A DNA stretch of 64,000 nt, taken from NCBI RefSeq assembly GCF_010731615.1, contig NZ_AP022618.1:62001-126000 (forward strand), read 5' to 3'. Under the pieces are notes generated by a model. It made no database searches. It was not told the origin of the DNA and worked only from the letters and a program-made list of their open reading frames with translations. A program made the translations under genes and the position numbers. The DNA comes from Mycolicibacterium insubricum. Its GTDB lineage: Bacteria; Actinomycetota; Actinomycetes; Mycobacteriales; Mycobacteriaceae. Within the stretch, counting starts at the first letter, position 1. The number at the start of each line of letters is the position of its first letter. Positions 30,041 to 40,100 of the stretch are shown piece by piece.

Positions 30041-30738
30041 CGGCCGGTGCTTTCGGGATGAGCTCGTTCCTCGGCCAGCACCGCGCGGGCGGTCAGCAGA
30101 TCCAGCGGCGTGGTGATCTTGAAGGCCAGCGGATCGCCGGGGACGGTCTGCACCGGGGTGCCGATGTGTTCGACGGCGGCGGCGTCGTCGGTGAACACGT
30201 GGCCGGCGGTGTGCTCGTTGGCCCGGCGCAGCACGTCGGTGCGGAAGCCCTGCGGGGTCTGCACGGCGCGCAGCCCGGACCGTTCGGGGGTGCCCAGCAC
30301 CGCACCGTTGGCGTCGACGGCCTTGACGGTGTCGGTGAGCGGGAGCGCGGGGATGACGGCCGGGTGTCCGTCGCGCAGCGCCGTCACCACCCGCGTCACG
30401 ACCTCGGGCGGGGTGAGCGGCCGGGCGGCGTCGTGCACCAGGACGTAATCGGCGTCGCCGACGGCGGTCAGGGCGTTGCGCACCGAGTCGCTGCGCTCGG
30501 CACCGCCCGCGACGACGGTTACCGGAAGACTCGTGCCGGAGAGCACCAGGGTGAATTCGTCGGTGCGCCCGGCCGGGACGGCGACGACGGCACCGTCCAC
30601 GACACCGGAGGCAGCCAGCCCGTCGAGCGCACGCTCAACCAGCGAACGCCCCTCCAGCAGGGCAAACGCCTTGGGAACTCCGGCACCCAGCCGGGTGCCG
30701 GATCCCGCGGCTACGACAATGGCAATCGTGCGGGCCAC
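30037..30738 (-). CDS. ispD: 2-C-methyl-D-erythritol 4-phosphate cytidylyltransferase
   Basis: This 233-residue nucleotidyltransferase has the CTP-binding loop [18 protein letters not shown], the [10 protein letters not shown] motif and [11 protein letters not shown]. It transfers CMP to methylerythritol phosphate in the MEP pathway. The frame is open into carD, but GTG 30738, 11 bp after the carD stop, matches the usual N-terminus. It is transcribed with carD and ispF. Confidence 0.94.
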   Translation of the reverse strand: MARTIAIVVAAGSGTRLGAGVPKAFALLEGRSLVERALDGLAASGVVDGAVVAVPAGRTDEFTLVLSGTSLPVTVVAGGAERSDSVRNALTAVGDADYVLVHDAARPLTPPEVVTRVVTALRDGHPAVIPALPLTDTVKAVDANGAVLGTPERSGLRAVQTPQGFRTDVLRRANEHTAGHVFTDDAAAVEHIGTPVQTVPGDPLAFKITTPLDLLTARAVLAEERAHPESTGR

Positions 30739-30749
30739 GGCGTGCTCGC

Positions 30750-31262
<513 letters not shown>

Positions 31263-31264
31263 CT

Positions 31265-31270
31265 AAGATA
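31265..31270 (-). promoter_or_regulatory. -10 element (TATCTT) of carD
   Basis: On the minus strand TATCTT, flanked by AT-rich sequence, lies 26 nt before the carD ATG, leaving a short leader that contains the strong AGAAAGGGG ribosome binding site. The rest of the 298-bp carD-lpqE interval shows nothing else I can name. Confidence 0.5.
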
Positions 31271-31510
31271 CCACGGGCTCAAATCCGCCGCGGACCAACG
31301 GTGCAGGTCAGGGGCTCGATGACGAAACCGTGGGGGTTGACAGCGCCGAAGATCCGTGCATGGCCGGATGTCCGGACGGCACCGCCGAGGGCTTCCGGAG
31401 GCGCTCCGGCGGGTGCATGGGCCAGGTCACAAAACACCGCGGAAGCGGCGAAAAACCGGCCGGAAACCCCCTATCTACCGCGGGGCGGACGCACCTACTA
31501 CGCTTTGTCC

Positions 31511-31530
31511 TACTGTCCATGAGCAGGAGG
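31511..31530 (+). promoter_or_regulatory. -10 (TACTGT) and ribosome binding site (AGGAGG) fixing the lpqE start
   Basis: TACTGT at 31511 predicts a transcript start near 31523, after the ATG at 31519. AGGAGG at 31525 sits 6 nt before GTG 31537. Together they favour GTG 31537. Confidence 0.55.
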
Positions 31531-31536
31531 CTTTCC

Positions 31537-32151
31537 GTGATCCGTATTGGTACCCGTCGGGCAACCGCCGTCGGCGCTGCAGTCGCCGCACTGGCCACCG
31601 TGACCGTCCTCTCGGGCTGCGGCGCCGGTCAGGTCTCCCAGGTCGCCACCCAGGTCCCGGCGATCGACGGCAACAGCACCACCGTCGGCACCAACCCGCG
31701 CATCGCGGTGCGCAACGTGTACCTGCACATGGTGACCCCGGAGTCCGGCTCGATCGCCGCGGGTACCCCCGTTCCGCTGATCTTCACCGCGGTCAACGAA
31801 TCCCCGGTGCGCAAGGCCACCGACCCGGCCGACCATTACCCTCAGCCGCTCAAGGACGAGCTGGTGTCGATCACCTCGGATTTCGGCGCCGTGGCACTCA
31901 CCTCCGCCGCATCCCCGATGACCATCAAGCCCGGCCAGAGCCTGGTCGTCGGTGACGCCAAGGGCGCCGAGGAACTCGCCAAGGTGCCCGGCTCCTCGGT
32001 CACCCAGGCCACGGCGGTCTTCACCCCCAACCAGGACATCCACAACGGGGTGACCTACCCGATGGTCTTTACCTTCAAGGACGCCGGTGCGGCGCCGATC
32101 AACGTGCCGATCTCGGCCGGCGAGGGATCCGGGCACTCCGAGCACCACTGA
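31537..32151 (+). CDS. lpqE: Lipoprotein LpqE
   Basis: This 204-residue lipoprotein has a twin-Arg-containing n-region, a hydrophobic core and lipobox TVLSGCGAG. The mature part resembles copper-chaperone-like beta-sandwich proteins (VRNVYLHMVTPESGSIAAGTPVPLIF), but it lacks a clear Met/His metal site and ends in a His-containing tail. It sits at the outer face of the cytoplasmic membrane. Start choice is explained at 31511. It is transcribed towards radA but is probably separate from it, because radA has its own promoter. Function not established. Confidence 0.85.
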   Translation: MIRIGTRRATAVGAAVAALATVTVLSGCGAGQVSQVATQVPAIDGNSTTVGTNPRIAVRNVYLHMVTPESGSIAAGTPVPLIFTAVNESPVRKATDPADHYPQPLKDELVSITSDFGAVALTSAASPMTIKPGQSLVVGDAKGAEELAKVPGSSVTQATAVFTPNQDIHNGVTYPMVFTFKDAGAAPINVPISAGEGSGHSEHH

Positions 32152-32175
32152 TCGGAGTCTGTCGGACCCGAGCGC

Positions 32176-32181
32176 TACCGT
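32176..32181 (+). promoter_or_regulatory. -10 element (TACCGT) of radA
   Basis: TACCGT ends 6 nt before the GTG at 32188, which lacks a ribosome binding site; a leaderless radA-disA transcript is likely. Confidence 0.5.
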
Positions 32182-32187
32182 CAGCCG

Positions 32188-33645
32188 GTGGCCAAGGCGC
32201 GATCGCAGTACCGCTGTTCCGAGTGTGACCATGTCACCGCGAAGTGGGTCGGTCGCTGCCCGGAATGCGGCACCTGGGGCACCGTCGACGAGGTAGCCAC
32301 GCTCAGCGCCCTGGGCGGGCGGGCCCGGCGCACGGTCGCCCCGTCGTCGGCCGCCCAGCCCATCTCCGCCATCGACCCGGAACGCACCCGGCACGCCGGC
32401 ACCGGCATCGCCGAGCTGGACCGGGTACTCGGCGGCGGCATCGTGCCCGGATCGGTGACGTTGCTGGCCGGGGATCCCGGCGTCGGGAAATCCACCCTGC
32501 TGCTGGAAGTGGTGCACCGCTGGGCGGTGGCCGGGCACCGGGCGCTGTACGTCTCCGGGGAGGAGTCGGCCGGGCAGATCCGGATGCGCGCCGAGCGCAC
32601 CGGCTGTACCCACGACGAGGTGTACCTGGCCGCCGAGTCGGACCTGGACACCGTGCTGGCGCACATCGAGACGGTCAAACCCAGCCTGGTGGTCGTCGAC
32701 TCGGTGCAGACGCTGTCCTCGACGGACACCGACGGCGTCACCGGCGGGGTGACCCAGGTGCGGGCGGTGATCACCGCGCTGACCGGGTATGCGAAGTCCG
32801 CCGCGGCGCCCGTCGCGCTGATCGTCGTCGGGCACGTCACCAAGGACGGCGCGATCGCCGGGCCCCGTTCCTTGGAGCATCTGGTCGACGTCGTGCTGCA
32901 TTTCGAGGGCGACCGCAACTCCGCGCTGCGCATGGTGCGCGGGGTGAAGAACCGGTTCGGTGCGTCCGATGAGGTCGGCTGTTTCCTGTTGCACGACAAC
33001 GGAATCGAGGAGGTCGCCGACCCGTCGGGACTGTTCCTGGACCAACGCCCGCATCCGGTGCCGGGCACCGCGGTGACCGTGACGCTGGACGGGAAGCGGC
33101 CGATGATCGGCGAGGTGCAGGCACTGATCGGCACCGACGACGTCGGCTCGCCGCGGCGCGCGGTCAGCGGCATCGACGGCGCCCGGGCCGCGATGATCGC
33201 GGCGGTGCTGCAAGCCTGCGGCCGGCTCCAGCTGTCCCGCCACGACGTCTATCTGTCCACCGTCGGCGGCATGCGGCTGGCCGACCCGTCCTCGGATCTG
33301 GCCATCGCGCTGGCCATGGCCGGCGCCTACGCCGGGCTGTGCCTGCCGACGACGACGGTGGCCATCGGCGAGGTCGGCCTGGCCGGGGACCTGCGTCGGG
33401 TCACCGGCATGGACCGGCGGCTGGCCGAGGCGGCGCGGCTGGGTTTCCGGACGGCCATCGTGCCCGCCTCTACCGGTTCGACGGGCGGCGCGCCGGACGG
33501 TCTGCGGTTGCTGGAGGCCGCCAATATCGGCGACGCGCTGCGGCTGATCGTGGAGATCGCCGCGCCGTCGCGGCCCAATCTGTCGGTGGTGCGCCGCCCG
33601 GAGCCCGATCGGCGGTCCACCGGCGACGGCGGTGGGGGAGAATGA
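32188..33645 (+). CDS. radA: DNA repair protein RadA
   Basis: This 485-residue RadA has a C4 zinc finger (Cys10, Cys13, Cys24, Cys27), Walker [10 protein letters not shown] at 95-103, the RadA-specific KNRFG motif in [13 protein letters not shown] and a C-terminal Lon-protease-like domain without the protease serine-lysine pair. It is a RecA-like ATPase that processes recombination intermediates. It is followed 6 bp later by disA, the usual actinobacterial and bacillar pairing, in which RadA can restrain DisA. Confidence 0.95.
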   Translation: MAKARSQYRCSECDHVTAKWVGRCPECGTWGTVDEVATLSALGGRARRTVAPSSAAQPISAIDPERTRHAGTGIAELDRVLGGGIVPGSVTLLAGDPGVGKSTLLLEVVHRWAVAGHRALYVSGEESAGQIRMRAERTGCTHDEVYLAAESDLDTVLAHIETVKPSLVVVDSVQTLSSTDTDGVTGGVTQVRAVITALTGYAKSAAAPVALIVVGHVTKDGAIAGPRSLEHLVDVVLHFEGDRNSALRMVRGVKNRFGASDEVGCFLLHDNGIEEVADPSGLFLDQRPHPVPGTAVTVTLDGKRPMIGEVQALIGTDDVGSPRRAVSGIDGARAAMIAAVLQACGRLQLSRHDVYLSTVGGMRLADPSSDLAIALAMAGAYAGLCLPTTTVAIGEVGLAGDLRRVTGMDRRLAEAARLGFRTAIVPASTGSTGGAPDGLRLLEAANIGDALRLIVEIAAPSRPNLSVVRRPEPDRRSTGDGGGGE

Positions 33646-33651
33646 CGTCCC

Positions 33652-34737
33652 GTGACATCGAGTAAGAAGCCCGAGGTGCGCCAGACGCTGGCGCGCCTGG
33701 CACCCGGCACCGGGCTGCGCGACGGCCTGGAGCGGATCCTGCGCGGCCGTACCGGTGCGCTGATCGTGCTCGGCTTTGACGATCGGGTGGAGGCCATCTG
33801 CGACGGCGGCTTTGCGCTGGACGTCCGGTTCGCCCCGACCCGGCTGCGCGAGCTGGCCAAGATGGACGGCGCGGTGGTGCTCTCCGGCGACGGGGACCAC
33901 ATCGTGCGGGCCAACGTGCAGCTGGTGCCCGATCCGTCGATCCCCACCGACGAGTCCGGGACCCGGCACCGCTCGGCCGAGCGGACCGCCGTGCAGACCG
34001 GTTATCCGGTGATCTCGGTGAGCCACTCGATGAACATCGTGACGGTGTACGTGGCCGGGGAACGCCATGTGCTGGCCGACTCCGGCACCATCCTGAGCCG
34101 GGCCAACCAGGCCATCGCCACCCTGGAGCGCTACAAGACCCGTCTCGACGAGGTCAGCCGGGCGCTCTCGGCCGCCGAGATCGAGGATTTCGTCACGCTG
34201 CGCGAGGTGATGACGGTGGTGCAGCGCCTGGAACTGGTCCGGCGCATCGGCGCCGAGATCGACAACGACGCCGTCGAGCTCGGCACCGACGGCCGTCAGC
34301 TGCGGTTGCAGCTGGAGGAGCTGCTGGGCGGTAACGACACCGACCGCGAGCTGATCGTCCGGGACTACCACGCCAACCCCGATCCCCCGCAGCAGGCCGA
34401 CGTGGCGGCCACGCTGGAGGCGCTCGACGCGCTGTCGGACGCCGAGCTGCTGGACTTCACCACGCTGGCCCGGGTGTTCGGCTATCCGCCGACCGTCGAG
34501 GCGCAGGACTCCGCGGTCAGCGCCCGCGGCTACCGGGCGATGGCGGGCATCCCGCGGCTGCAGTTCGCCCACGTGGACCTGCTGGTTCGCAACTTCGGCT
34601 CACTGCAGGGACTGCTCGCCGCCACCGCGACCGACCTGCAGTCGGTCGACGGCATCGGTGCGATGTGGGCGCGGCACGTCCGCGAGGGGCTGTCGCAGCT
34701 GGCCGAATCGATCATCGCCGACCAGATCAGCGGCTAA
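33652..34737 (+). CDS. disA: Diadenylate cyclase DisA (c-di-AMP synthase)
   Basis: This 361-residue DisA has an N-terminal DAC domain with Asp72-Gly-Ala and Arg105-His-Arg, the ATP-binding and metal-binding motifs. A helical linker follows, then C-terminal helix-hairpin-helix repeats ([15 protein letters not shown]) that bind branched DNA. It converts two ATP to c-di-AMP. GTG start 6 bp after radA; co-transcribed. It converges on the next gene with an 18-bp gap. Confidence 0.95.
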   Translation: MTSSKKPEVRQTLARLAPGTGLRDGLERILRGRTGALIVLGFDDRVEAICDGGFALDVRFAPTRLRELAKMDGAVVLSGDGDHIVRANVQLVPDPSIPTDESGTRHRSAERTAVQTGYPVISVSHSMNIVTVYVAGERHVLADSGTILSRANQAIATLERYKTRLDEVSRALSAAEIEDFVTLREVMTVVQRLELVRRIGAEIDNDAVELGTDGRQLRLQLEELLGGNDTDRELIVRDYHANPDPPQQADVAATLEALDALSDAELLDFTTLARVFGYPPTVEAQDSAVSARGYRAMAGIPRLQFAHVDLLVRNFGSLQGLLAATATDLQSVDGIGAMWARHVREGLSQLAESIIADQISG

Positions 34738-34755
34738 CTTCCGCGTGGCTCCTGG

Positions 34756-35523
34756 CTAGTTGCCGGGGGCTGGGCCGGGTGCGTGGGTCTCGGCCGGCGC
34801 AGGCTCGGCGGGCGCCGGTTCCGCGGGCGGTTCCCCGGCCCCGGCTTCGTTCAGCACGAATGGCACCGGCGCGGATTTCAGATTGCCCAGCTGGATCACC
34901 AGGTTGTAGGTGCCGGCGCCGATCGGCTGGCGCGGCATCGGGCACTGGGGTTCCGAACCCATCCCGGTCCAGGTCACCTCGGTGGTCACCTGGGCGCCCG
35001 GTTCGATGGTCTTGACCAGGGTCTCGTTGGACGGGGCGCAGTCCAGGTTGGACCACAGCCGCTTGTTGTCCAGGCTGTAGACGTAGGCGGCCAGCACCGA
35101 GGCGCCGACGTCCCGCTTGCAGCCGACGACCCCGATGTTGGTGACGACCATGGTGAACTTCGGCTGGTCACCGACGTTGTAGCGCGGCTGGTTGGTGATG
35201 CCCTTGACGGCCAGGGTGCTGTCCGGGCAGTCGTCGCCGGCCTTGAGCACCGGCGGCGGTTCCACCGCCTTGGTCTGGGTGGGGGTGGGTGCCGGACTGT
35301 TCACCGCCGGTGGCACCACCGGGCTCTTGACCTCCGGTGCGGTGGCCTCGGCCGTGGTGTCGGTCGCCGCGTTGGTGTTCCCGTCGTTCGACGAACCGCT
35401 GCGGGCGACGACGACGGCGATCACCACGATGACCACCAGGACCAGTGCCCCGACGCCCAACGCCAGCGCCCGGCGCCGCCGGTAGATCTCCGGCGGAAGC
35501 GGTCCACGGGTTCCGGTATCCAT
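34756..35523 (-). CDS. Membrane-anchored protein of unknown function (Rv3587c-like)
   Basis: This 255-residue protein has a short basic cytoplasmic start, one transmembrane helix (about 20-42), a Thr/Pro-rich linker and a beta-type extracytoplasmic domain from about residue 95. It has cysteines at GDDCPDS, VGCKRD, LDCAPS and PQCPMP, likely two disulphides, and a Pro/Ala/Glu-rich tail. ATG 35523 is the natural start; the frame stays open for kilobases upstream as a shadow of mmpL. From memory the equivalent is Rv3587c. Function unknown. Confidence 0.82.
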   Translation of the reverse strand: MDTGTRGPLPPEIYRRRRALALGVGALVLVVIVVIAVVVARSGSSNDGNTNAATDTTAEATAPEVKSPVVPPAVNSPAPTPTQTKAVEPPPVLKAGDDCPDSTLAVKGITNQPRYNVGDQPKFTMVVTNIGVVGCKRDVGASVLAAYVYSLDNKRLWSNLDCAPSNETLVKTIEPGAQVTTEVTWTGMGSEPQCPMPRQPIGAGTYNLVIQLGNLKSAPVPFVLNEAGAGEPPAEPAPAEPAPAETHAPGPAPGN

Positions 35524-35552
35524 CACATACCCACGGTAATGGCCGGTCAGCG

Positions 35553-38378
35553 CTACAACATCGACCGATCTCGGCGTGTCGGCAAACCCACATGCGGCCA
35601 CCAGAACCACCGGCCGAGCAGCATCGCGGCGGCGGGCATGACGAAGGTGCGGATCAGCAGGGTGTCCACCAGCAGGCCGACGGCGATCGTCGACCCGATC
35701 TGCGCGATGCTCAGCACGCTGCTGCCGACCAGCGCCGCCATGGTCAGCCCGAACACCAGCCCGGCGGTGGTCACCACCGACCCGGTGCCGGCGAACGCCC
35801 TGATGGTGCCGGTGGCCATTCCGGCGTGGCGTTCCTCGCGCATCCGCATCGCCAGCAGCAGGTTGTAGTCCGCGCCGACGGCGATCAGCGCGATCAGCGA
35901 GACGGCGGGCACCGACCAGTGCAGGTCGTGGCCGGCCAGGTCCTGCCAGATCAACACCGCCATGCCCAGCGCGGCGGCGTAGGACACCGCGACGGTGCCG
36001 ACGACCACCAGCGCGGCCACCGGACTTCGCAGCATCCCTGCGACCACGCCGAAGATCAACAGCAGGGTGACGCCGACCAGTAGCCGCAGGTCCGCGGCAT
36101 ACAGCGACTGCAGGTCCCGGGTGGCGGGGCCGACGCCGGCGATGTCCACCTGCGCGCCGCGCAGCGTGCCCTCCTTGGTGGCCTGGCGCACCGCGGCGTC
36201 GATGGCGCGGGCCCGGTCTGCTCCGGTGGCGCTCCACTCCGGTCCGTCGCCGTAGACCAGCAGCGTCGTGGCCGTCCCGTCGGGCGACATCAGGGCGTTC
36301 AGCGCGGCGGTGAACCGCGGGTCTGACAGCGCGCGCTGGGGCAGGTAGAAACCGCCGGCGCCGCTGCCGGCGAACTCTTGGGACAGTTCGGTCAGGTAGC
36401 CGGTGACCTCGCGCAGCTGCGGGACGAGGCGGTCGGCGAGTTGCGCTAGGTCGCCGGTGGCGGTGCGGGCCCGGCCCAGGGCGTCGTTCATCTCGCCGAG
36501 CGAGGCCGGCGTCTGGGCGAGCGCAGCGCCGGCCGTTCGTGAGCCGCCGTTGAGTTTGGCGGTGGCTCCGGCCAGGGTGTCGGTGTCGGCGACGAGTTGG
36601 TCGACGGGCCGCACCACCTTCTCGGCGGCCGCGCACAGCGGGTTGGCGGCGCAGTCGGCGTTGCCGGCGACGAAGGCCCGCAACGGGTCCAGCGCGCCCG
36701 AGACGGTGACGGCGTTGTCCCGCAGCCCGGTCATCGAGGTCTGCATATCGGTTGCCGCCGAGCCGATCTCGTTCATCCCTCCGGCGCCCTGGGCCAGTGC
36801 GGTGCGCAACCGGCCGAGTACCCCGGTCATGCCGGCCAGGGTGGCGTCCAGGTCTCCGGCGCCGTGGCGCCGGCCGGTCAAGTCGGTGACCGCGGCGTCC
36901 AGCTCGGTGCCGATCCGGCCGGCCTGCGAGGCCAGCGTCGCCTCCTCGGGGACCGTGCCGGTGGGCCGGCTGGCGGCCTGGACCAGGGTGGCGTCGGGAA
37001 TCTCCATGAGAGAACGGGCTATTCGCTCGATGGCGATCAGACCGGCCGGGGAGCGCAGGCTGTGGTCGGCGGCGACGGTGACGACGGCCGGCAGCAACCG
37101 GTTGGCCGGGAAGTGCCGGTCCATGGCGGCGTAGCCGCGGCCGGATTCCACGTCGGACGGGGTGGCGGCCGGCTCGTCCCAGCCCATCCGGAGGCCGGTC
37201 AGCGGCAGCGCCAGCAGCGCGACGAGCACGGTCGCGGCGACCAGCACCGGCGCCGGCCAGCGGACCACCGTGGTACCGATGCGCCGCCACCGACGGGCGA
37301 GGCCGCCCTGCCCGCGCGGTTCGGCCGCGCCGAACCGCGCCCCGATCGCCAGCAGCGCCGGGGTGAGCGTCAGAGATGCGGCCATGGCGATGAGAATTCC
37401 TATGGCGCACGGTATTCCGGCGCTGCGCAGCATTCCGATATGGGCCAGGTCGAGCGCGGCGAGCGCCACCGCGACGGTCAGCGCCGACCCGGCGATCACC
37501 GGCGCGACCCGGCGGTAAGCCTCTGCCAGCGCCGGGGCCGGCGCCAATCCGGCTCGGCGGCCCTCGTGGTAGCGGCCGATCAGGAATATTCCGTAGTCGG
37601 TCCCGGCGCCGAGCATCATGGCGGCCAGCATGGCCACCGAGAAGATGGACACCTCCACCACGTCGGCGGCACCCAGTGCCGCGACGATCGGGCGGGCCAC
37701 TCCGAGTGCGATGCCGACGGCGACCAGCGGGATGGCAGCGGTCAGCACCGAGCGGTAGACGATCAGCAGCAGCACCATGATCAACGCGACGGTGGCGCCG
37801 GTGATGGCCAGCATCTGCCGGTCGATCGCGGTGAACTCGTCGGCGATGGTGGCTCCCGGACCGGTGACGTACACCTGCAGCCCGGGCGGCGGGGACAGCC
37901 CGTCGACGGTGCCGCGCAGCGCCTCGACGGCCGAACCGGCCTGGGCGGTACCAAGATTGCCGGCCAGCCGAACCATGACATAGGCGGCGGCGCCGTCGTC
38001 GCTGACCGCGGCGGCCGCGGTCAGCGGGTCGCTCCACAGATCGGTGACCGCCTGGACGTGGGTGCGGTCGGCCCGCAGCGCGTCGATCAGCCTCCCGTAG
38101 TACTCGCGGTCGGCCGTTACGATGCCGTTGCCACGTTCCAGCACAACGTAATTCAGGTTATCACCGGTGCCGCCGCCACCCATCTGTTGCGCGGATCGGG
38201 CGGCGGCGACACTGCTCGGCGCATCGGCGGGCAGGAACGCCCGCGAGTGCGTCGCAACGACATGCTCGAGCTGCGGTACCGCCAGGTTGCCCAGCCCCGC
38301 CGCGATCAACCAGCACATCAGTACCAGTGGTGCGGCGACCCGCCACCGTTTCTCAGGCGACGGTGCGCTGCGCAACAT
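35553..38378 (-). CDS. MmpL-family RND exporter
   Basis: This 941-residue RND transporter has two MMPL halves, each with a large periplasmic loop and the family proton-relay motifs GAGTDYGIFLIGRYHEG in the first half and AVGADYNLLLAMRMREER in the second. The second loop is extended and helical, with CAANPLCAA. MmpL proteins carry lipids or siderophores to the outer layers. No MmpS partner is adjacent; instead a 127-residue unknown protein overlaps its start by 26 nt. Sequence does not tell which of the numbered MmpL it is. It is the last gene of a unit that diverges from a two-component system. Confidence 0.88.
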   Translation of the reverse strand: MLRSAPSPEKRWRVAAPLVLMCWLIAAGLGNLAVPQLEHVVATHSRAFLPADAPSSVAAARSAQQMGGGGTGDNLNYVVLERGNGIVTADREYYGRLIDALRADRTHVQAVTDLWSDPLTAAAAVSDDGAAAYVMVRLAGNLGTAQAGSAVEALRGTVDGLSPPPGLQVYVTGPGATIADEFTAIDRQMLAITGATVALIMVLLLIVYRSVLTAAIPLVAVGIALGVARPIVAALGAADVVEVSIFSVAMLAAMMLGAGTDYGIFLIGRYHEGRRAGLAPAPALAEAYRRVAPVIAGSALTVAVALAALDLAHIGMLRSAGIPCAIGILIAMAASLTLTPALLAIGARFGAAEPRGQGGLARRWRRIGTTVVRWPAPVLVAATVLVALLALPLTGLRMGWDEPAATPSDVESGRGYAAMDRHFPANRLLPAVVTVAADHSLRSPAGLIAIERIARSLMEIPDATLVQAASRPTGTVPEEATLASQAGRIGTELDAAVTDLTGRRHGAGDLDATLAGMTGVLGRLRTALAQGAGGMNEIGSAATDMQTSMTGLRDNAVTVSGALDPLRAFVAGNADCAANPLCAAAEKVVRPVDQLVADTDTLAGATAKLNGGSRTAGAALAQTPASLGEMNDALGRARTATGDLAQLADRLVPQLREVTGYLTELSQEFAGSGAGGFYLPQRALSDPRFTAALNALMSPDGTATTLLVYGDGPEWSATGADRARAIDAAVRQATKEGTLRGAQVDIAGVGPATRDLQSLYAADLRLLVGVTLLLIFGVVAGMLRSPVAALVVVGTVAVSYAAALGMAVLIWQDLAGHDLHWSVPAVSLIALIAVGADYNLLLAMRMREERHAGMATGTIRAFAGTGSVVTTAGLVFGLTMAALVGSSVLSIAQIGSTIAVGLLVDTLLIRTFVMPAAAMLLGRWFWWPHVGLPTRRDRSML

Positions 38379-38736
38379 CGGGAGCCCCGTGACTGGCGAT
38401 CATCATGGGCTCTCCGCGCTGCAGGGCACGCAGCCGCACGAACCGGCGTTCGCCGATGTCGAGCAGGGCGCGCAGGCCCGGCCGAGACCTGGCCAGTTCG
38501 CCGGGCACCGGCGCCAACGGCCGGTCCTCGAAGATCGCCTGGTCCAGGCTGGCCGAAAGGTTCGTCATCCATTTCTGCCGCAGAGCGAGCAGCAACTGCT
38601 CCTCGTTGCCGAAAAGCCGCTCGACGGAGGCCCGTTGGGCCGGGGTGAAGTCCAATGCCGCTTCGGCATCGACCGTGGCGCGTTCGATCAGTTCCGCCGT
38701 GAAGGCGTTGCGTTCGTGAAACAGTTCCCAACTCAT
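38353..38736 (-). CDS. Small protein of unknown function coupled to the MmpL exporter
   Basis: I do not recognise this 127-residue protein. It appears all-helical and soluble, without signal or membrane segment. Charged stretches alternate with short hydrophobic runs (FTAELIERATVDAEAALDF, FGNEEQLLLALRQKWM), which could support helical packing with another protein. ATG 38736 follows a TAGCGT -10 by 7 nt, so a leaderless transcript beginning here and running into mmpL is likely. The 26-nt overlap implies coupled translation. It occupies the place an mmpS or regulator gene would take. It could be an adaptor or a regulator of the exporter; nothing more can be supported. Confidence 0.7.
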   Translation of the reverse strand: MSWELFHERNAFTAELIERATVDAEAALDFTPAQRASVERLFGNEEQLLLALRQKWMTNLSASLDQAIFEDRPLAPVPGELARSRPGLRALLDIGERRFVRLRALQRGEPMMIASHGAPDVAQRTVA

Positions 38737-38743
38737 GGGCCCA

Positions 38744-38749
38744 ACGCTA
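38744..38749 (-). promoter_or_regulatory. -10 element (TAGCGT) of the 127-residue protein-mmpL unit
   Basis: On the minus strand TAGCGT ends 7 nt before the ATG at 38736, leaderless spacing. Confidence 0.5.
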
Positions 38750-38843
38750 GGAATCGCGACACCCGTCGCGCGTCGTGCCGGCGTCGGGTTTTGCGCGTCC
38801 TACCGGTGTCTGGGCCCGGCGGTGATCTCCTACCCAGGTATGA

Positions 38844-38863
38844 CCCGAGATGCCGACCTCGGG
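38844..38863. promoter_or_regulatory. Inverted repeat in the mmpL/two-component divergent region
   Basis: CCCGAG and CTCGGG flank an 8-nt centre in the 166-bp gap between the divergent units. It could be an operator for the response regulator; a chance GC-rich palindrome is possible. Confidence 0.3.
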
Positions 38864-38890
38864 AGGATGCCGTCGGTGCCACAGCGGAAC

Positions 38891-38896
38891 TAGCAT
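38891..38896 (+). promoter_or_regulatory. -10 element (TAGCAT) of the sensor kinase gene
   Basis: TAGCAT ends 6 nt before the GTG at 38903; no ribosome binding site, so probably leaderless. Confidence 0.5.
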
Positions 38897-38902
38897 TACC
38901 GG

Positions 38903-40099
38903 GTGTTGCGCACCGCCACAGAGTCCGCGTGGGCCCGTTTTCGCGGGCGGGACGACCTGATCCCGCCGGGTTTCTCCTGGGAATTCGTGGTGGCCGTCGA
39001 CGGCTGCATGGCCGGGATCATGATCGTATCCACCCTGCAGCGGTCAGTCACCGATCTGCCCTGGTCGCTGCTGGCGTGTGCGTTCGCGTTGGCACCGCTC
39101 GGAGTGTTCCTGACGTTCGGGTTCAAGCATCACGCCCCGTTGGCCTGGTCGTCGGCGACTTCGGCGACAGCGGTGTTCCTGTTCGCCACCTCGACCCCGG
39201 TACCGTCGGACTACGTGCCGTTCGCCCTGGTCACCATGGCCGGCGCGGTCGGGGCGCTGACCTCACCGCCACTGAGCCTGCTGGCCCTGACCAGTTCGGC
39301 GGCGCTGTTGATCGGCGCGGCGGCCACCCATCGGCTGGACAACATCGCGCTGTATCTGCCGGTGCTGGGCATGGGCTGGCTGGTCGGCTACCTGATGCAC
39401 ATCCAGCAGCAGCTGATCATTCGCCAACGCGACGCCCAGCAACAGCTGGCCGAGCACGCCGCCGGCGACGAGCGTCGACGCATCGCCCGCGAGGTGCACG
39501 ACGTCATCGCACATTCGTTGTCCATCACCCTGCTGCACCTGACCGGGGCGCGCCGCGGGCTGCAGGAGGACGGTGACGTCGAGGAGGCCGTCGAAGCGCT
39601 GCAGCAGGCCGAGGAACTGGGCCGCCAGGCCATGGGAGACATCCGCCGGACCGTCGGGCTGCTCGATGCCGCGCCGATGCGCGCGGCCCCCGAACCCGGC
39701 GTCGCCGATATCGGCGCCCTGGCGGCCGAGTTCCGCAACGCCGGGCTCGACGTCACGGTGGCCACCAGCGGCCCGCTGCACCGGGTGTCCGCGGCGGTGG
39801 GCCTGGCGCTGTATCGCATCGCCCAGGAGTCGCTGGCCAACATCGCCAAGCACGCGCCGGATTCCGCATCGACGCTGCGCCTGGAGGTGCGCCGCCGCAG
39901 CGTCGAGATGACGGTGACCAACGAGCTGGGCGTGCCCGCCGGCGCCTGCTTCCCGGCCGGCGGCCGGGGGCTGGTCGGTATGCGCCAACGGGTGGAGCTG
40001 CTCGGCGGCCGGGTGGAGATCGGTCCGGTCGACCAGCACTGGGAGGTCCGGGTGTCGATTCCGCTGGAGGACACCCGGGCGTTGGGCTGCGGGGCCTGA
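38903..40099 (+). CDS. NarL-type sensor histidine kinase
   Basis: This 398-residue kinase has five or six membrane helices between about residues 26 and 165, with very short loops, so the signal is probably sensed within or near the membrane. The HisKA_3 dimerisation helix carries the phospho-acceptor His199 in REVHDVIAHSL. The HATPase_c domain shows the N-box IAQESLANIAKHA and the G-box GRGLVGMRQRVELLGG. It would phosphorylate the response regulator encoded 1 bp downstream. Signal unknown. Confidence 0.88.
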   Translation: MLRTATESAWARFRGRDDLIPPGFSWEFVVAVDGCMAGIMIVSTLQRSVTDLPWSLLACAFALAPLGVFLTFGFKHHAPLAWSSATSATAVFLFATSTPVPSDYVPFALVTMAGAVGALTSPPLSLLALTSSAALLIGAAATHRLDNIALYLPVLGMGWLVGYLMHIQQQLIIRQRDAQQQLAEHAAGDERRRIAREVHDVIAHSLSITLLHLTGARRGLQEDGDVEEAVEALQQAEELGRQAMGDIRRTVGLLDAAPMRAAPEPGVADIGALAAEFRNAGLDVTVATSGPLHRVSAAVGLALYRIAQESLANIAKHAPDSASTLRLEVRRRSVEMTVTNELGVPAGACFPAGGRGLVGMRQRVELLGGRVEIGPVDQHWEVRVSIPLEDTRALGCGA

Positions 40100-40100
40100 G

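Noticed and set aside
31510..34572. 1020-codon minus-strand frame opposite lpqE, radA and disA
   Set aside because: Arg/Gly/Val/Asp-rich shadow translation; the plus strand encodes three well-known proteins.
34756..38037. Very long open frame (over 1000 codons) on the minus strand
   Set aside because: It is the true small membrane-protein frame running on as an Arg/Gly/Ala-rich shadow of mmpL; only the part from ATG 35523 has protein-like composition.
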